Source: Microvirga massiliensis (GTDB taxonomy: Bacteria; Pseudomonadota; Alphaproteobacteria; Rhizobiales; Beijerinckiaceae). Taken from it: 64,000 nucleotides of DNA. A program made the position numbers and the translations under genes. Position 1 is the stretch's first letter. Every line of letters begins with the position of its first letter. The notes beneath the pieces were generated by a model, which ran no database searches, was not told the DNA's origin, and saw nothing but the letters and a program-made list of their open reading frames with translations. This document shows positions 21,500 through 30,215 of the stretch, one piece after another. Where the stretch lies: NCBI RefSeq assembly GCF_001006805.1, contig NZ_LN811350.1, forward strand, positions 399,205 through 463,204, read 5' to 3'.

Positions 21500-22909
21500 A
21501 TGAAGCCGCGCACACTCTACGACAAGATCTGGGACGACCACGTCGTCGACACGCAGCCTGACGGGACCTGCCTTCTCTACATCGACCGGCACCTCGTCCA
21601 CGAAGTGACGAGCCCCCAGGCTTTCGAGGGGCTGCGGCTCGCGGGCCGCAAGGTGCGCCAGCCCGAGCGGACGCTGGCGGTCGTCGACCACAACGTTCCG
21701 ACGACCGATCGCAGCCACGGGATCGAGGATCCCGAATCCGCGGTCCAGGTCGCGACCCTGGCCGAGAACGCGCGCGACTTCGCGATTGAATATTACGATG
21801 AGCTCGATCGTCGTCAGGGGATCGTCCACGTCGTCGGTCCCGAGCAGGGCTTCACGCTGCCCGGCATGACGATCGTGTGCGGCGACAGCCATACCTCCAC
21901 GCACGGGGCCTTCGGAGCCCTCGCGCACGGCATCGGGACCTCCGAAGTCGAGCATGTCCTCGCCACGCAGACGCTGATCCAGCGCAAGGCGAAGAACATG
22001 CGCGTCCTCGTCGACGGAAAGCTGCCTCCGGGCGTCACCGCAAAGGACATCGTTCTCGCGATCATCGGCGAGATCGGCACGGCCGGCGGCACGGGTCACG
22101 TCATCGAGTATGCCGGCGAGGCGATCCGCGCCCTCTCGATGGAAGGCCGGATGACCGTCTGCAACATGTCGATCGAGGGCGGCGCCCGCGCTGGCATGGT
22201 CGCGCCGGACGAGAAGACTTACGCGTATCTCAAGGATCGGCCGAAATCACCGAAGGGCGAGGCATGGGATGCCGCAATCCGTTACTGGGATACGCTTCGC
22301 ACGGATGAGGGCGCGGTCTTCGATCGCGAGATTCGTCTCGATGCAGCCAACCTGCCGCCGATCGTGACCTGGGGAACGAGCCCCGAGGATGTGGTGTCGG
22401 TCAACGGCGCCGTGCCGGATCCGGATGCCATTCCCGACGAGAACAGGCGCCAGTCGAAGAAGCGCGCTCTCGACTATATGGGGCTGACGCCGGGCACGCG
22501 GATCACGGATATCACGCTCGATCGCGTCTTCATCGGGTCGTGCACGAACGGACGGATCGAGGATCTGCGCGAGGCCGCTGCGATCGTCGCTGGACGCAAG
22601 GTGAACGAGGCCGTCAAGGCGATGGTCGTTCCGGGATCCGGGATCGTGAAGATGCAGGCCGAGGCCGAAGGACTTGACCGCATCTTCCGCGAGGCCGGAT
22701 TCGAGTGGCGGGAGCCGGGCTGCTCGATGTGTCTCGCCATGAACGCGGATCGCCTCGCGCCACTGGAGCGCTGCGCCTCCACGTCGAACCGCAACTTCGA
22801 GGGACGCCAGGGAGCGCGCGGCCGCACGCATCTGGTTTCCCCCGCCATGGCGGCGGCGGCGGCGATCGCAGGCCGCTTCGTTGATGTGCGCGAGTTTGGG
22901 CGCTCCTAA
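21500..22909 (+). CDS. leuC: 3-isopropylmalate dehydratase large subunit
   Basis: LeuC with LeuD isomerises 2-isopropylmalate in leucine synthesis, using a [4Fe-4S] cluster. The product has 469 residues from ATG 21500 ([14 protein letters not shown]), which matches the family start and has AGGGA upstream; an in-frame ATG 18 bases earlier is possible. Cluster cysteines are seen in [13 protein letters not shown] and [24 protein letters not shown] is also present. The partner leuD is 1.2 kb downstream, after four small intervening elements. A terminator follows directly. Confidence 0.96.
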   Translation: MKPRTLYDKIWDDHVVDTQPDGTCLLYIDRHLVHEVTSPQAFEGLRLAGRKVRQPERTLAVVDHNVPTTDRSHGIEDPESAVQVATLAENARDFAIEYYDELDRRQGIVHVVGPEQGFTLPGMTIVCGDSHTSTHGAFGALAHGIGTSEVEHVLATQTLIQRKAKNMRVLVDGKLPPGVTAKDIVLAIIGEIGTAGGTGHVIEYAGEAIRALSMEGRMTVCNMSIEGGARAGMVAPDEKTYAYLKDRPKSPKGEAWDAAIRYWDTLRTDEGAVFDREIRLDAANLPPIVTWGTSPEDVVSVNGAVPDPDAIPDENRRQSKKRALDYMGLTPGTRITDITLDRVFIGSCTNGRIEDLREAAAIVAGRKVNEAVKAMVVPGSGIVKMQAEAEGLDRIFREAGFEWREPGCSMCLAMNADRLAPLERCASTSNRNFEGRQGARGRTHLVSPAMAAAAAIAGRFVDVREFGRS

Positions 22910-22933
22910 TACGGCGTATGGGATTTGAATGCA

Positions 22934-22962
22934 GAAGGCCGCCATCTGGCGGCCTTCGTTTT
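22934..22962 (+). terminator. Intrinsic terminator after leuC
   Basis: GAAGGCCGCCA (22934-22944) pairs with TGGCGGCCTTC (22947-22957), a perfect 11-base stem, followed by GTTTT. It lies between convergent leuC and the small secreted-protein gene and may serve both. Confidence 0.8.
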
Positions 22963-22979
22963 ATCGGGCGCGGTGATCT

Positions 22980-23282
22980 CTACCGATAGTAGCGGTGACC
23001 AGTCGTGTAGACGCGTTCGCAGACCTGCCGCGGGGTTCGGACGATGACGCCGGAGGGCCTCACGCGCTCCCGGACGACGGTACGGCACACGACGCGGCTG
23101 CGTGGCCGCACGACGCGACGCTCGACGACACGGCCGCGGGGCCTCACATATTCGCGGTGGTACTGAACAGTCCGATAACCGGGATCGCCTGTGCGGACCC
23201 GGACATCGAAGCCCTGCGCAGATGCTCCCGTGGAGCCAACCGCCAACAACCCCGCAAGGAGCGGGAGAATCAAACGACGCAT
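22980..23282 (-). CDS. Small secreted basic protein, unknown function
   Basis: The product of 100 residues has a clear signal peptide (RRLILPLLAGLLAVGSTGASAQ) and a mature part rich in Arg and Val, with repeated RVV/RVVR units (residues 50-75) and two Cys (in VCRTVV and QVCERV). I do not recognise a family with a known job; similar short RVV-rich exported proteins occur in Methylobacteriaceae-type genomes. GAGG lies 8 bases before the ATG. An exact EcfG-type promoter (23319-23343) points at it, suggesting expression under general stress. It is convergent with leuC. Confidence 0.7.
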   Translation of the reverse strand: MRRLILPLLAGLLAVGSTGASAQGFDVRVRTGDPGYRTVQYHREYVRPRGRVVERRVVRPRSRVVCRTVVRERVRPSGVIVRTPRQVCERVYTTGHRYYR

Positions 23283-23318
23283 TGCACAACCTCACAAGCT
23301 CTGGCTTTGGTGAGTATG

Positions 23319-23343
23319 AACGCAGCTGGGCATGTCCTGTTCC
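23319..23343 (-). promoter_or_regulatory. EcfG-type general-stress promoter
   Basis: On the minus strand GGAAC (23343-23339) and CGTT (23322-23319) are separated by 16 bases, the EcfG consensus. The -10 box ends 37 bases before the ATG at 23282. Confidence 0.65.
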
Positions 23344-23356
23344 GAAAGACGCAACA

Positions 23357-23641
23357 GTGTCACGTAAAGACGACGCGCAGCATCGCGAGCAGGAAGCCCG
23401 CGAGGTGCTCGACAGACTGGCTCGGGAATCTGAGACGCTCGGCTCGTCCGCCGCCGCGCGTGCCGCTGGATGGCGAAGCCGACTGTCGGATCATTTCAGC
23501 GGCCGGGACGCGGTCGACGAGGCGCAAGGCGGGACCGCAGACCCGATCGAGCTCTGGGGCCGCCGGATCGGGCGGATACTTTCACTCATCGGCGTCGTCG
23601 TGCTCGGTCTCTGGCTTGCTTTTCAACTCCATTGGCTCTGA
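23357..23641 (+). CDS. Small tail-anchored membrane protein, unknown function
   Basis: From GTG 23357 the product has 94 residues: a charged, Ala/Arg-rich helical part (residues 1-65) and a single C-terminal membrane helix (ILSLIGVVVLGLWLAFQLHW). The start is uncertain; earlier in-frame starts would overlap the divergent secreted-protein gene, and the ribosome site before the GTG is weak. The next gene (zincin) begins 15 bases downstream, so the two are probably coexpressed. I do not recognise the family. Confidence 0.55.
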   Translation: MSRKDDAQHREQEAREVLDRLARESETLGSSAAARAAGWRSRLSDHFSGRDAVDEAQGGTADPIELWGRRIGRILSLIGVVVLGLWLAFQLHWL

Positions 23642-23656
23642 GGCGCGAGTAGTGGC

Positions 23657-24064
23657 GTGACGGACTGGGCACAACTCCAGGCTCCAAGCCTGGATGAAAT
23701 GGAACGGCTCGCGGAGACAGCTTTCGCGGGATTGCCCCTGGAGTTCCGGCAACTCTGCCGGGGAATCGTCATCCGGGTGACGGATTTCCCGGATGACGAT
23801 GTCTTGGAAGCCATGAACTGCGAGAGCCCGTTTGATCTCCTCGGCCTGTTCCAGGGCGTGGGTCTCGCGCAGGCCTCGGCCACTCCGGTGACCGGCACGT
23901 TCCCGAATATGATCTGGCTCTACCGGCGTCCCATCCTCGATTACTGGGCCGAACACGAAGAAGCGCTCGGCGATCTCGTCACGCATGTTCTGGTGCACGA
24001 GATCGGGCATCATTTCGGCCTTTCGGACGAGGATATGGAGGCGATCGAGGCCGCAGCCGGCTGA
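23657..24064 (+). CDS. Minimal zincin-type metallopeptidase family protein
   Basis: The product of 135 residues belongs to the PF06262-type zincin-like family. The zinc motif is [13 protein letters not shown] near residue 114, an HExxH with the downstream Asp/His pattern of the family. The N-terminal part ([17 protein letters not shown]) is also typical. Members are cytoplasmic and small; no substrate is established. The start is GTG 23657. It follows the small membrane-protein gene by 15 bases and precedes leuD by 91 bases. Confidence 0.85.
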   Translation: MTDWAQLQAPSLDEMERLAETAFAGLPLEFRQLCRGIVIRVTDFPDDDVLEAMNCESPFDLLGLFQGVGLAQASATPVTGTFPNMIWLYRRPILDYWAEHEEALGDLVTHVLVHEIGHHFGLSDEDMEAIEAAAG

Positions 24065-24155
24065 ACGAGATCGGCGCTCCCGCGAGTGGGTTTCGGGCAG
24101 AGCCGGATTTCACTTTCGATCGCTAAGCGCTATTGAGCCACGAGAGAGGCTTTTC

Positions 24156-24758
24156 ATGGACAAGTTCACGGTTCTCACCGGCGTCGCGGCGCCCCTCCGC
24201 GTGGTCAATGTCGACACCGACATGATCATTCCGAAGCAATATCTGAAGACGATCAAGCGCACGGGGCTCGGGACCGGGCTGTTCGCGGACAAGCGGTATC
24301 ACGAGGACGGCTCCGAAGACCCGAATTTCGTGCTGAACCAGCCGGCCTATCGCAAGGCGCAGATTCTCGTGGCCGGCGACAATTTCGGCTGCGGATCGTC
24401 CCGTGAACACGCGCCCTGGGCGCTGCTCGACTTCGGAATCCGCTGCGTGATCTCCACGAGCTTCGCGGACATCTTCTACAACAACTGCTTCAAGAACGGC
24501 ATCCTCCCGATCGTCGTCTCGCCGGAGGACCTCGAGAAGCTGTTCGACGATGCGGAGCGCGGCGCCAACGCGACGCTCACGATCGATCTGCCCAACCAGG
24601 AAATCCGCGGGCCGGACGGGGGCATGATCAAGTTCGACATCGACGCTTTCCGCAAGCACTGCCTGATCAACGGCCTCGACGATATCGGTCTCACCCTCGA
24701 GAAGGCGTCGGCGATCGACTCGTTCGAGCAGAAGCTGTCGGAGCGGGCCTGGGTCTGA
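24156..24758 (+). CDS. leuD: 3-isopropylmalate dehydratase small subunit
   Basis: LeuD supplies the swivelling domain that completes the isopropylmalate isomerase active site with LeuC. The product of 200 residues shows the family motifs [30 protein letters not shown] and [17 protein letters not shown] 24156 is preceded by GAGAGAGG. It is separated from leuC by 1.2 kb carrying three small genes, as in other Rhizobiales where leuC and leuD are near but not adjacent. Confidence 0.96.
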   Translation: MDKFTVLTGVAAPLRVVNVDTDMIIPKQYLKTIKRTGLGTGLFADKRYHEDGSEDPNFVLNQPAYRKAQILVAGDNFGCGSSREHAPWALLDFGIRCVISTSFADIFYNNCFKNGILPIVVSPEDLEKLFDDAERGANATLTIDLPNQEIRGPDGGMIKFDIDAFRKHCLINGLDDIGLTLEKASAIDSFEQKLSERAWV

Positions 24759-24778
24759 CGCTCGGGCTTTCTCCGCCG

Positions 24779-24868
24779 TCATCGCGAGCACAGCGAAGCG
24801 ATCCGGACGTCGGCGCTCCCGATTCCCCGATCGCTTCACCTCGTTCGCGGTGAAGAGGAGGGCTTGGG
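24779..24868. repeat. Palindromic intergenic repeat (family B, copy 1)
   Basis: TCATCGCGAGCACAGCGAAG opens the element, with GCGAAGCGATC and GATCGCTTCACC as inverted inner arms. Related copies lie near 34501, 53570 and 60921. It sits in the leuD/IalB gap. Confidence 0.65.
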
Positions 24869-24904
24869 GTCGAAGCAACGCGCCCGGTGATCTGACCGGA
24901 CGCT

Positions 24905-25585
24905 TCAGCCAGCGCCGCACTCCTGCTTGGCCCTGCCCACCGCATCGGTAAAGCCGGTGAGCGAATATGTGTCGGTGAGCTGGTTCCCGCGCGCCGACTG
25001 CACCTTCACGGTAAGGTCACGGCCCCGGATCATCGCCTGGACGGCGCGGCCTTCCTCCGCGGGATTCCTGAGCCACGCGCTCTCATTCTTCGTCAGGAGG
25101 TCGAAGCTCGTCGTCCCGACTTCCGCCTGCGCGGGCGCGTCCTCGCGGGCTGGGAAGCCTAGCACCAGCGCGACCTCGTTGCTGACGTTCTCGGCCGGAC
25201 GGAACGAAACGAAAAGGTAAGCCGGGTCCCGGTTCAGGTTCTTCGGAAGCCGCTCCTTCGGCTGAGCCAGCGCGTAGCAGATCTTCGATCGGCCGACCTG
25301 GGCGGTGTAGACCTTCCAATCGCCCGAGGAGGTGACGAGGGATGCCTGCGCTCCGCCTGGCCCCGCGCTTGGGGCCTCCTGGCCGGATGGCGCTGATTGC
25401 CGGCGGCGCCTCGAGGAGCCGGCCTGAGCCAGGCGAGCCCCAGCGGCCGTCGAGACTTCCGAGCCCACGGGAGGTCGCGCCGAGTGAGGGCTCGACTGCG
25501 CCTGGACGGCTGGTGACACGAGGAGGGCGAGGGAGAGCGCGACTGCCGAGGCCGGCGCCCGCTTGTCAGAGGTGCGTCGAATCAT
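24905..25585 (-). CDS. Invasion-associated locus B (IalB) family protein
   Basis: The product of 226 residues has a signal peptide (ASAVALSLALLVSPAVQA), a low-complexity Ala/Pro/Arg-rich segment (about 30-85) and a C-terminal IalB-like domain beginning SSGDWKVYTAQ and ending with GFTDAVGRAKQECG. Cysteines in KICYALAQ and KQECG could pair. IalB proteins are periplasmic or outer-membrane associated and widespread in Rhizobiales; their biochemical role is not settled. The ATG at 25585 exposes the signal peptide. Confidence 0.82.
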   Translation of the reverse strand: MIRRTSDKRAPASAVALSLALLVSPAVQAQSSPHSARPPVGSEVSTAAGARLAQAGSSRRRRQSAPSGQEAPSAGPGGAQASLVTSSGDWKVYTAQVGRSKICYALAQPKERLPKNLNRDPAYLFVSFRPAENVSNEVALVLGFPAREDAPAQAEVGTTSFDLLTKNESAWLRNPAEEGRAVQAMIRGRDLTVKVQSARGNQLTDTYSLTGFTDAVGRAKQECGAG

Positions 25586-25744
25586 CGGGCGAGACAATAA
25601 AGCGATAGTCTCCGAATGCCACCACCTTGGCCATGACGGCTCGGCGAACGGCGTGTGCATCCGGCGATACCCTCAATATCGGCGCAGAAGAACACGTAAA
25701 GGACGGAGCCTATTCGATCCCGGCCACTGGTCCGCAAGCTTGTT

Positions 25745-26167
25745 TCACGCTTCCGTGCGGAGCAGCTCGCGGGCCTGCTCGCGATGGCGGTCGGTGATGG
25801 ATCCCGCGACTTGGGCGATGGCCGCTGCGAGGACCGCCGCATCGTCTGCAAGCCCGATCAGCGGCAGGAAATCCGCGATTCCGTCGAACGGCAGGATGAA
25901 ATAGGCGAGGGCCCCGAACAGAACGAGCTTCACGCGGCTCGGAGTCTCCGGATCGATCGTGCAGAAATAGGCGGCAACGAGATCCTCCACGAACGGGACA
26001 TGCCGTCCGAACCGCTTCAGTTTCGCGAAGAAGGCGTGCCGCCAGCGCGGCTCCGCGGCCCGTCTCTCCGCTTCCTGCTCGGCCTCGGGTCCGGCCTCGC
26101 CGCGGGCTGCGGCGCGGATCGCCTCAATCTCCGCTTTGGTGAAATGATTCCAGAAGCCCTCGGTCAT
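25745..26167 (-). CDS. YkvA family (DUF1232) protein
   Basis: The product of 140 residues carries the DUF1232 core VKLVLFGALAYFILPFDGIADFLPLIGLADDAAV, here seen in two parts around residues 85-118, with an amphipathic membrane segment. The N-terminal region is charged. Function of the family is unknown; members associate with membranes. ATG 26167 (MTEGFWNHF) is preferred over the earlier in-frame start. It stands alone between IalB and thpR, all minus strand. Confidence 0.82.
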   Translation of the reverse strand: MTEGFWNHFTKAEIEAIRAAARGEAGPEAEQEAERRAAEPRWRHAFFAKLKRFGRHVPFVEDLVAAYFCTIDPETPSRVKLVLFGALAYFILPFDGIADFLPLIGLADDAAVLAAAIAQVAGSITDRHREQARELLRTEA

Positions 26168-26346
26168 CACTGATGTTCCAAAACCAAGCCTGTCGAACGT
26201 CGGCACCGCCGCGCGTGAAGCCAATCCGTCCTGCCAGCGCTCGTCTCGTACGGTAACGCGCAAATCCGCGGGAGTTCGTGGCGCATGGTGTCGCGATCCT
26301 TCAAAGCCGGGTTCGGCCGCCGCTCCCGGGGCTGCGGCGAGGCCGG

Positions 26347-26883
26347 TTACGCGAGCGGGTAGGCGGCCTCGACCACGTAGGGGCCGCCGCCGGTGGTGCC
26401 CCTCGACGAGAACAGGACGAACCGGTCCGCCATGAACGACAGCTTCGGAAAATGACCGCTTGTCGCGATATATCCCGCAACGTCGCGTGCCGAGCCGCTT
26501 TTCAGGCGCGCAAGGGTGACATGCGGGAAGAATTTGCGCTTTTCGGGCGGCAGTCCGGCCTTGCGTACCAGCCTTTCGATCTCGGCCTGGAGATCGTTCA
26601 GGTCGCTCGTCGGCACGGCGCGTGCAAACACGGCATGGGGCCGCGCACCCCCGAAGCTGTCGAGCGCATCGAAAGTGACGGCAATCGGGTCTCGTTGCCG
26701 TCGGCCGCCCAGGATCGAGAGGACATCGTGTGCGGTCGGCTCATCGATGTCGCCGATAAAGCGCAGGGTCATGTGGTAGTTGTCCGGATCGACCCACCGT
26801 GCGCCGGGCAGCCCGCCCCGAAATCCGGACAGCTGAAGGCGGATCTCGGGGGGAATTTCGAGGCCTGCGAACAGCCGCGGCAT
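26347..26883 (-). CDS. thpR: RNA 2',3'-cyclic phosphodiesterase (2H family)
   Basis: The product of 178 residues is a 2H phosphoesterase that opens 2',3'-cyclic phosphates at RNA ends. The two HxT motifs are YHMTLRFIGD (near residue 39) and FFPHVTLARLK (near residue 120). The start is ATG 26883 (MPRLFAGLEIP); a TTG two codons earlier is unlikely. It lies 204 bases downstream of the binding-protein gene, with no close operon partner. Confidence 0.9.
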   Translation of the reverse strand: MPRLFAGLEIPPEIRLQLSGFRGGLPGARWVDPDNYHMTLRFIGDIDEPTAHDVLSILGGRRQRDPIAVTFDALDSFGGARPHAVFARAVPTSDLNDLQAEIERLVRKAGLPPEKRKFFPHVTLARLKSGSARDVAGYIATSGHFPKLSFMADRFVLFSSRGTTGGGPYVVEAAYPLA

Positions 26884-27087
26884 GCACAATCTCCTCAGCC
26901 CGCAACCTCGGCCGAGATGCAGTTCGCCGGTGCGGCTGTCGAGAGCACGACACGCTTCCGGCCCGGCGCCCCTCGCAGCAGGGACGGCCCGGCCGAGGGT
27001 ATCAGGGACACGCAGGGCGATGAGCTCTGCGTGTCCGGTTTCCTGTCGGGCCCGCCCGTTGCCGACCGGGCCCGGTTCACACAGCGA

Positions 27088-28296
27088 TCAGCCCTTCACG
27101 AGGGGGCAGCCGCCTTCGTTGAGTGGCCGGAACGCTTCTTCGGCCGGGATCGTCGCGAGGAGCTTGTAGAGGTCCCATTCTCCCTTCGATTCCGCAGGCT
27201 TCTTGACCTCGAAGAGATACATGTCGTGGATCTTGCGCCCGTCGGCGCGGATCTTGCCCTTGCCGAACAGCGGATCGTCGGTCGGCATCTCCTTCATCTT
27301 GGCGATAACCTTGGTCGGGTCCTTGTCCTTCAGGCTTTCGACTGCCTTGAGGTAGTGCAGGACGCCAGCATAGACGCCGCCCTGAACCATGGACGGCATG
27401 GCGCCGCCGTGCCGCTCGGCAAAGCGCTTCGAGAAGGCGCGCGTGCCGTCATTCTGATCCCAGTAGAAGGCTTCCGTGAGCACGAGTCCCTGTGCGGTTT
27501 GGATACCCAGAGCGTGAATGTCGTTGATGAAGATCAGGAGGCCGGCCAAGCTCTGCCCACCCTGCGTGATCCCGAAATCGGCCGCAGCCTTGATGGCGTT
27601 GATCGTGTCGCCGCCGGCATTGGCGAGGCCGATCACCTTCGCTCCCGAGCTCTGTGCGGAGAGCAGGAAGGACGAGAAATCGGTCGCCGACAGCGGATGC
27701 CTCACGGATCCGAGCACCTTGCCGCCATTCTTGGTTACCACGGCTGACGTATCGCGTTCGAGCGCATGGCCGAAGGCATAATCGGCCGTGATGAAGAACC
27801 AGGTATTGCCGCCCCTCTGCACCATCGCCTTGCCGGTGCCGTTGGCGAGCGCCCAGGTGTCATAGGTCCAGTGGATCGTATTCGGCGAGCATGCCGAACC
27901 CGTGAGGTCGGAGGTGCCGGCGCCGGAATTGATGAAGACCTTGTTCTTGTCTCGCGAGACCTGGGCCACGGCCAGCGCCACGGACGAGGTCGGGACGTCC
28001 AAGATCACGTCGACGCCGTCCTGATCGTACCAGCGCCGCGCGATCGTTGCGCCGATATCCGGCTTGTTCTGGTGGTCCGCGGAGATGATCTCGACCTGGA
28101 TTCCCTTCTCGGCGGCCTTGAAGTCTTCGACGGCCATCCGGGCCGCAACCACGGAGCCTTCACCCGACAGGTCGGCATAGAGGCCGGATCGATCGTTTAG
28201 GACGCCGAGCTTGACCTGGATCTGCGCCTGGGCCGCGCTGCCCAGGGCGAGCGCGCCGCACAAGGCAGCGAGCGAGACCAGTGACTTGAATTTCAT
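27088..28296 (-). CDS. ABC transporter substrate-binding protein, branched-chain amino acid type
   Basis: The product of 402 residues has a signal peptide (LVSLAALCGALALGSAAQA) and a Peripla_BP_6/LivJ-type fold, seen from IQVKLGVLNDRSGLYADLSG near residue 26 and HPLSATDFSSFLLSAQSSGAKVIGLA, described here in part. It would bind an amino acid, amide or aromatic acid in the periplasm; the ligand cannot be told. No permease or ATPase genes lie beside it, so it is an orphan component in this window. Confidence 0.88.
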   Translation of the reverse strand: MKFKSLVSLAALCGALALGSAAQAQIQVKLGVLNDRSGLYADLSGEGSVVAARMAVEDFKAAEKGIQVEIISADHQNKPDIGATIARRWYDQDGVDVILDVPTSSVALAVAQVSRDKNKVFINSGAGTSDLTGSACSPNTIHWTYDTWALANGTGKAMVQRGGNTWFFITADYAFGHALERDTSAVVTKNGGKVLGSVRHPLSATDFSSFLLSAQSSGAKVIGLANAGGDTINAIKAAADFGITQGGQSLAGLLIFINDIHALGIQTAQGLVLTEAFYWDQNDGTRAFSKRFAERHGGAMPSMVQGGVYAGVLHYLKAVESLKDKDPTKVIAKMKEMPTDDPLFGKGKIRADGRKIHDMYLFEVKKPAESKGEWDLYKLLATIPAEEAFRPLNEGGCPLVKG

Positions 28297-28640
28297 CTCG
28301 TTGAACCTCCGCTTGATTGAGTCTTGTGTCCTGGACCATCGCAGGGCGCACGAATAGGGCGTGTTGTCGATTCGAAGATGTCTCGCCCCACCGGAACTCC
28401 TGCCGCCACACCGTCCCCGTCACGACGACGGCCTCGGGCCCATTCCGGCCCATTCCGGACCGGTTATGGCCCATACACCGAAGCCGATCTCCCGGTGAAT
28501 GTCGAGGGCCGTGATCGCGCGAACCTCTCCACGCTTTTGTCATCGGACAACCTTTGCGGAGATCGATTGTCCGCGCCGGCCGAAAATGCAGGGATCGGAT
28601 CCGCCGTGCAGAGCTGCCCGTCGTGCCGGATCGAACGGTA
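28297..28640. other. 344-base gap upstream of the binding-protein gene
   Basis: No gene is supported. The only structure seen is a tandem pair of CCCATTCCGG at 28439-28458. It probably contains the promoter of the binding-protein gene and the 3' end of the esterase transcript. Confidence 0.4.
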
Positions 28641-29342
28641 TCAGCGCTGCAGCGGCGGATGGCCGGCCTCGATCCGGGACAGGAAGAGTTCGACGCTCGG
28701 AAGTATGCGCTCGACGATAACCTCGACGCCTCGCGCGGTGGGATGGAGCCCATCCGGCAGGTTGAGACCGGGTTCTCCGGCGACGCCGTCCAGGAAGAAC
28801 GGGTAGAGCACCAAGCCATGCTTCTCCGCGATGTCCCGGTATAGCCCGTCGAATGCACGGACATATTCGGGGCCCAGATTGCGGCTTGCGAACATGCCCG
28901 CGAGCATGACGGATATCCCCCGAGCCTTCAGGCGTTCGACGATCGTCTCGATGGCGCGACGCGTCACGGCGGGATCGATGCCGCGAAGCATGTCGTTGGC
29001 CCCGAGTTCCACGATGACGCCGGACGTGCCTTCCGGAACGGACCAGTCGAGCCGCTCGAGGCCTGCGGAGGCCGTATCGCCCGATACGCCCGCATTGGCG
29101 ATCTCGACATCGTGACCTCGCGCCCGGAGGGCCTTTTCGAGGACCACGGGGAACGCCGCCTGGGCCGGGAGGCCGTAGCCGGCCGTCAGGCTGTCTCCCA
29201 GCGCCACGATCCTGAGGCGATCGCCGGAGGCAGGGCTCTGCGCGAAACAGGGCAGCGGCTGGACAGCGAGGAAGGCAAGGACGCAGGCCGCGAGACATGC
29301 GCGGACCCGTCCGACTTGGCGCATCATGCGTGTCAGTCCCAT
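28641..29342 (-). CDS. GDSL-type arylesterase/lysophospholipase (TesA-like), exported
   Basis: This SGNH hydrolase of 233 residues cleaves esters in the periplasm. The four blocks are seen: GDSLTAGYGLP with the nucleophile Ser, NAGVSGDTASAG with the oxyanion Gly, ELGANDMLRG with Asn, and LPDGLHPTARG with the Asp-His pair. An N-terminal signal peptide (ACLAACVLAFLAVQPLPCFA) is present. Start is either ATG 29342 or ATG 29327. It is divergent from the ybbA-ybbP genes, the same gene neighbourhood as tesA-ybbA-ybbP in E. coli, which supports the TesA link. Confidence 0.9.
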   Translation of the reverse strand: MGLTRMMRQVGRVRACLAACVLAFLAVQPLPCFAQSPASGDRLRIVALGDSLTAGYGLPAQAAFPVVLEKALRARGHDVEIANAGVSGDTASAGLERLDWSVPEGTSGVIVELGANDMLRGIDPAVTRRAIETIVERLKARGISVMLAGMFASRNLGPEYVRAFDGLYRDIAEKHGLVLYPFFLDGVAGEPGLNLPDGLHPTARGVEVIVERILPSVELFLSRIEAGHPPLQR

Positions 29343-29503
29343 ATGTGCGGGGCCGGCGAACCGGAGCGGGTCACCGGCAGGAAGGCTCTGGTGGCCCATA
29401 TGAGGCCGGGGCCATACGGTGAACAGGCCACCGACGCGAGTTCGGATGAGCCTGGGGCGAGGCCGGCCGGAGCGGATCGGCGCAGGAAGTCGGGTGGACC
29501 AGG

Positions 29504-30205
29504 ATGAATGACAAGACGATCGCGCTGCACGACGTGGAGTTGAGTCTCGGCCGCGGGGCAGCGCGGGTCCACATCCTGAAGGGGATCTCGCTCGAGGTCG
29601 AACGCGGTGAGGCGGTGGGCCTCGTCGGTCCCTCGGGGTCCGGCAAGTCGACGCTCCTGATGACCATCGCGGGCCTCGAACAGCCGGATTCCGGGCAGGT
29701 CGTCATCGACGGAACCGATCTGTCGCGCCTCGACGAGGATGCGCTCGCCCGGTTTCGGGGACGCCGGATCGGGATCGTGTTCCAATCCTTTCATCTCGTG
29801 CCGACTATGACGGCGCTCGAGAATGTCGCGCTTCCTCTTGAGCTCGCAGGACGCGACGATGCGTTCGCGAAGGCGGAAGCGGAACTCGCGGCCGTGGGCC
29901 TCGGCGAGCGGCTGCATCATTACCCGGCTCAGCTCTCTGGCGGTGAGCAGCAGCGCGTGGCGATTGCCCGCGCCCTCGTGCCGAACCCCGCGATCCTGGT
30001 CGCCGACGAGCCGACCGGAAATCTCGACGAGGGGACCGGCTCATCGATCATCGACCTCCTCTTCGCCCTGAAGGCGGAGCGGGGCGCGACGCTCGTCCTC
30101 GTCACGCACGACCTGTCCCTGGCTCGCCGCTGCGACCGCACGATTCGCCTGCGCTCCGGGCGCATCGAGGCGGATGCGACCGCCCCTGCACCCGTCCTCG
30201 TCTGA
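29504..30205 (+). CDS. ybbA: ABC transporter ATP-binding protein YbbA
   Basis: The product of 233 residues is a LolD/MacB-type ATPase. Walker A is GPSGSGKSTLL, the signature LSGGEQQRVAIARAL, and Walker B ILVADEPTGNLD, with the switch His in LVTHDLSLA. It would power the large FtsX-type permease encoded 10 bases downstream. YbbAP systems are thought to act in lipid or envelope handling. The neighbouring divergent esterase matches the E. coli tesA-ybbA-ybbP arrangement. Confidence 0.9.
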   Translation: MNDKTIALHDVELSLGRGAARVHILKGISLEVERGEAVGLVGPSGSGKSTLLMTIAGLEQPDSGQVVIDGTDLSRLDEDALARFRGRRIGIVFQSFHLVPTMTALENVALPLELAGRDDAFAKAEAELAAVGLGERLHHYPAQLSGGEQQRVAIARALVPNPAILVADEPTGNLDEGTGSSIIDLLFALKAERGATLVLVTHDLSLARRCDRTIRLRSGRIEADATAPAPVLV

Positions 30206-30215
30206 AAGTTTCCCG

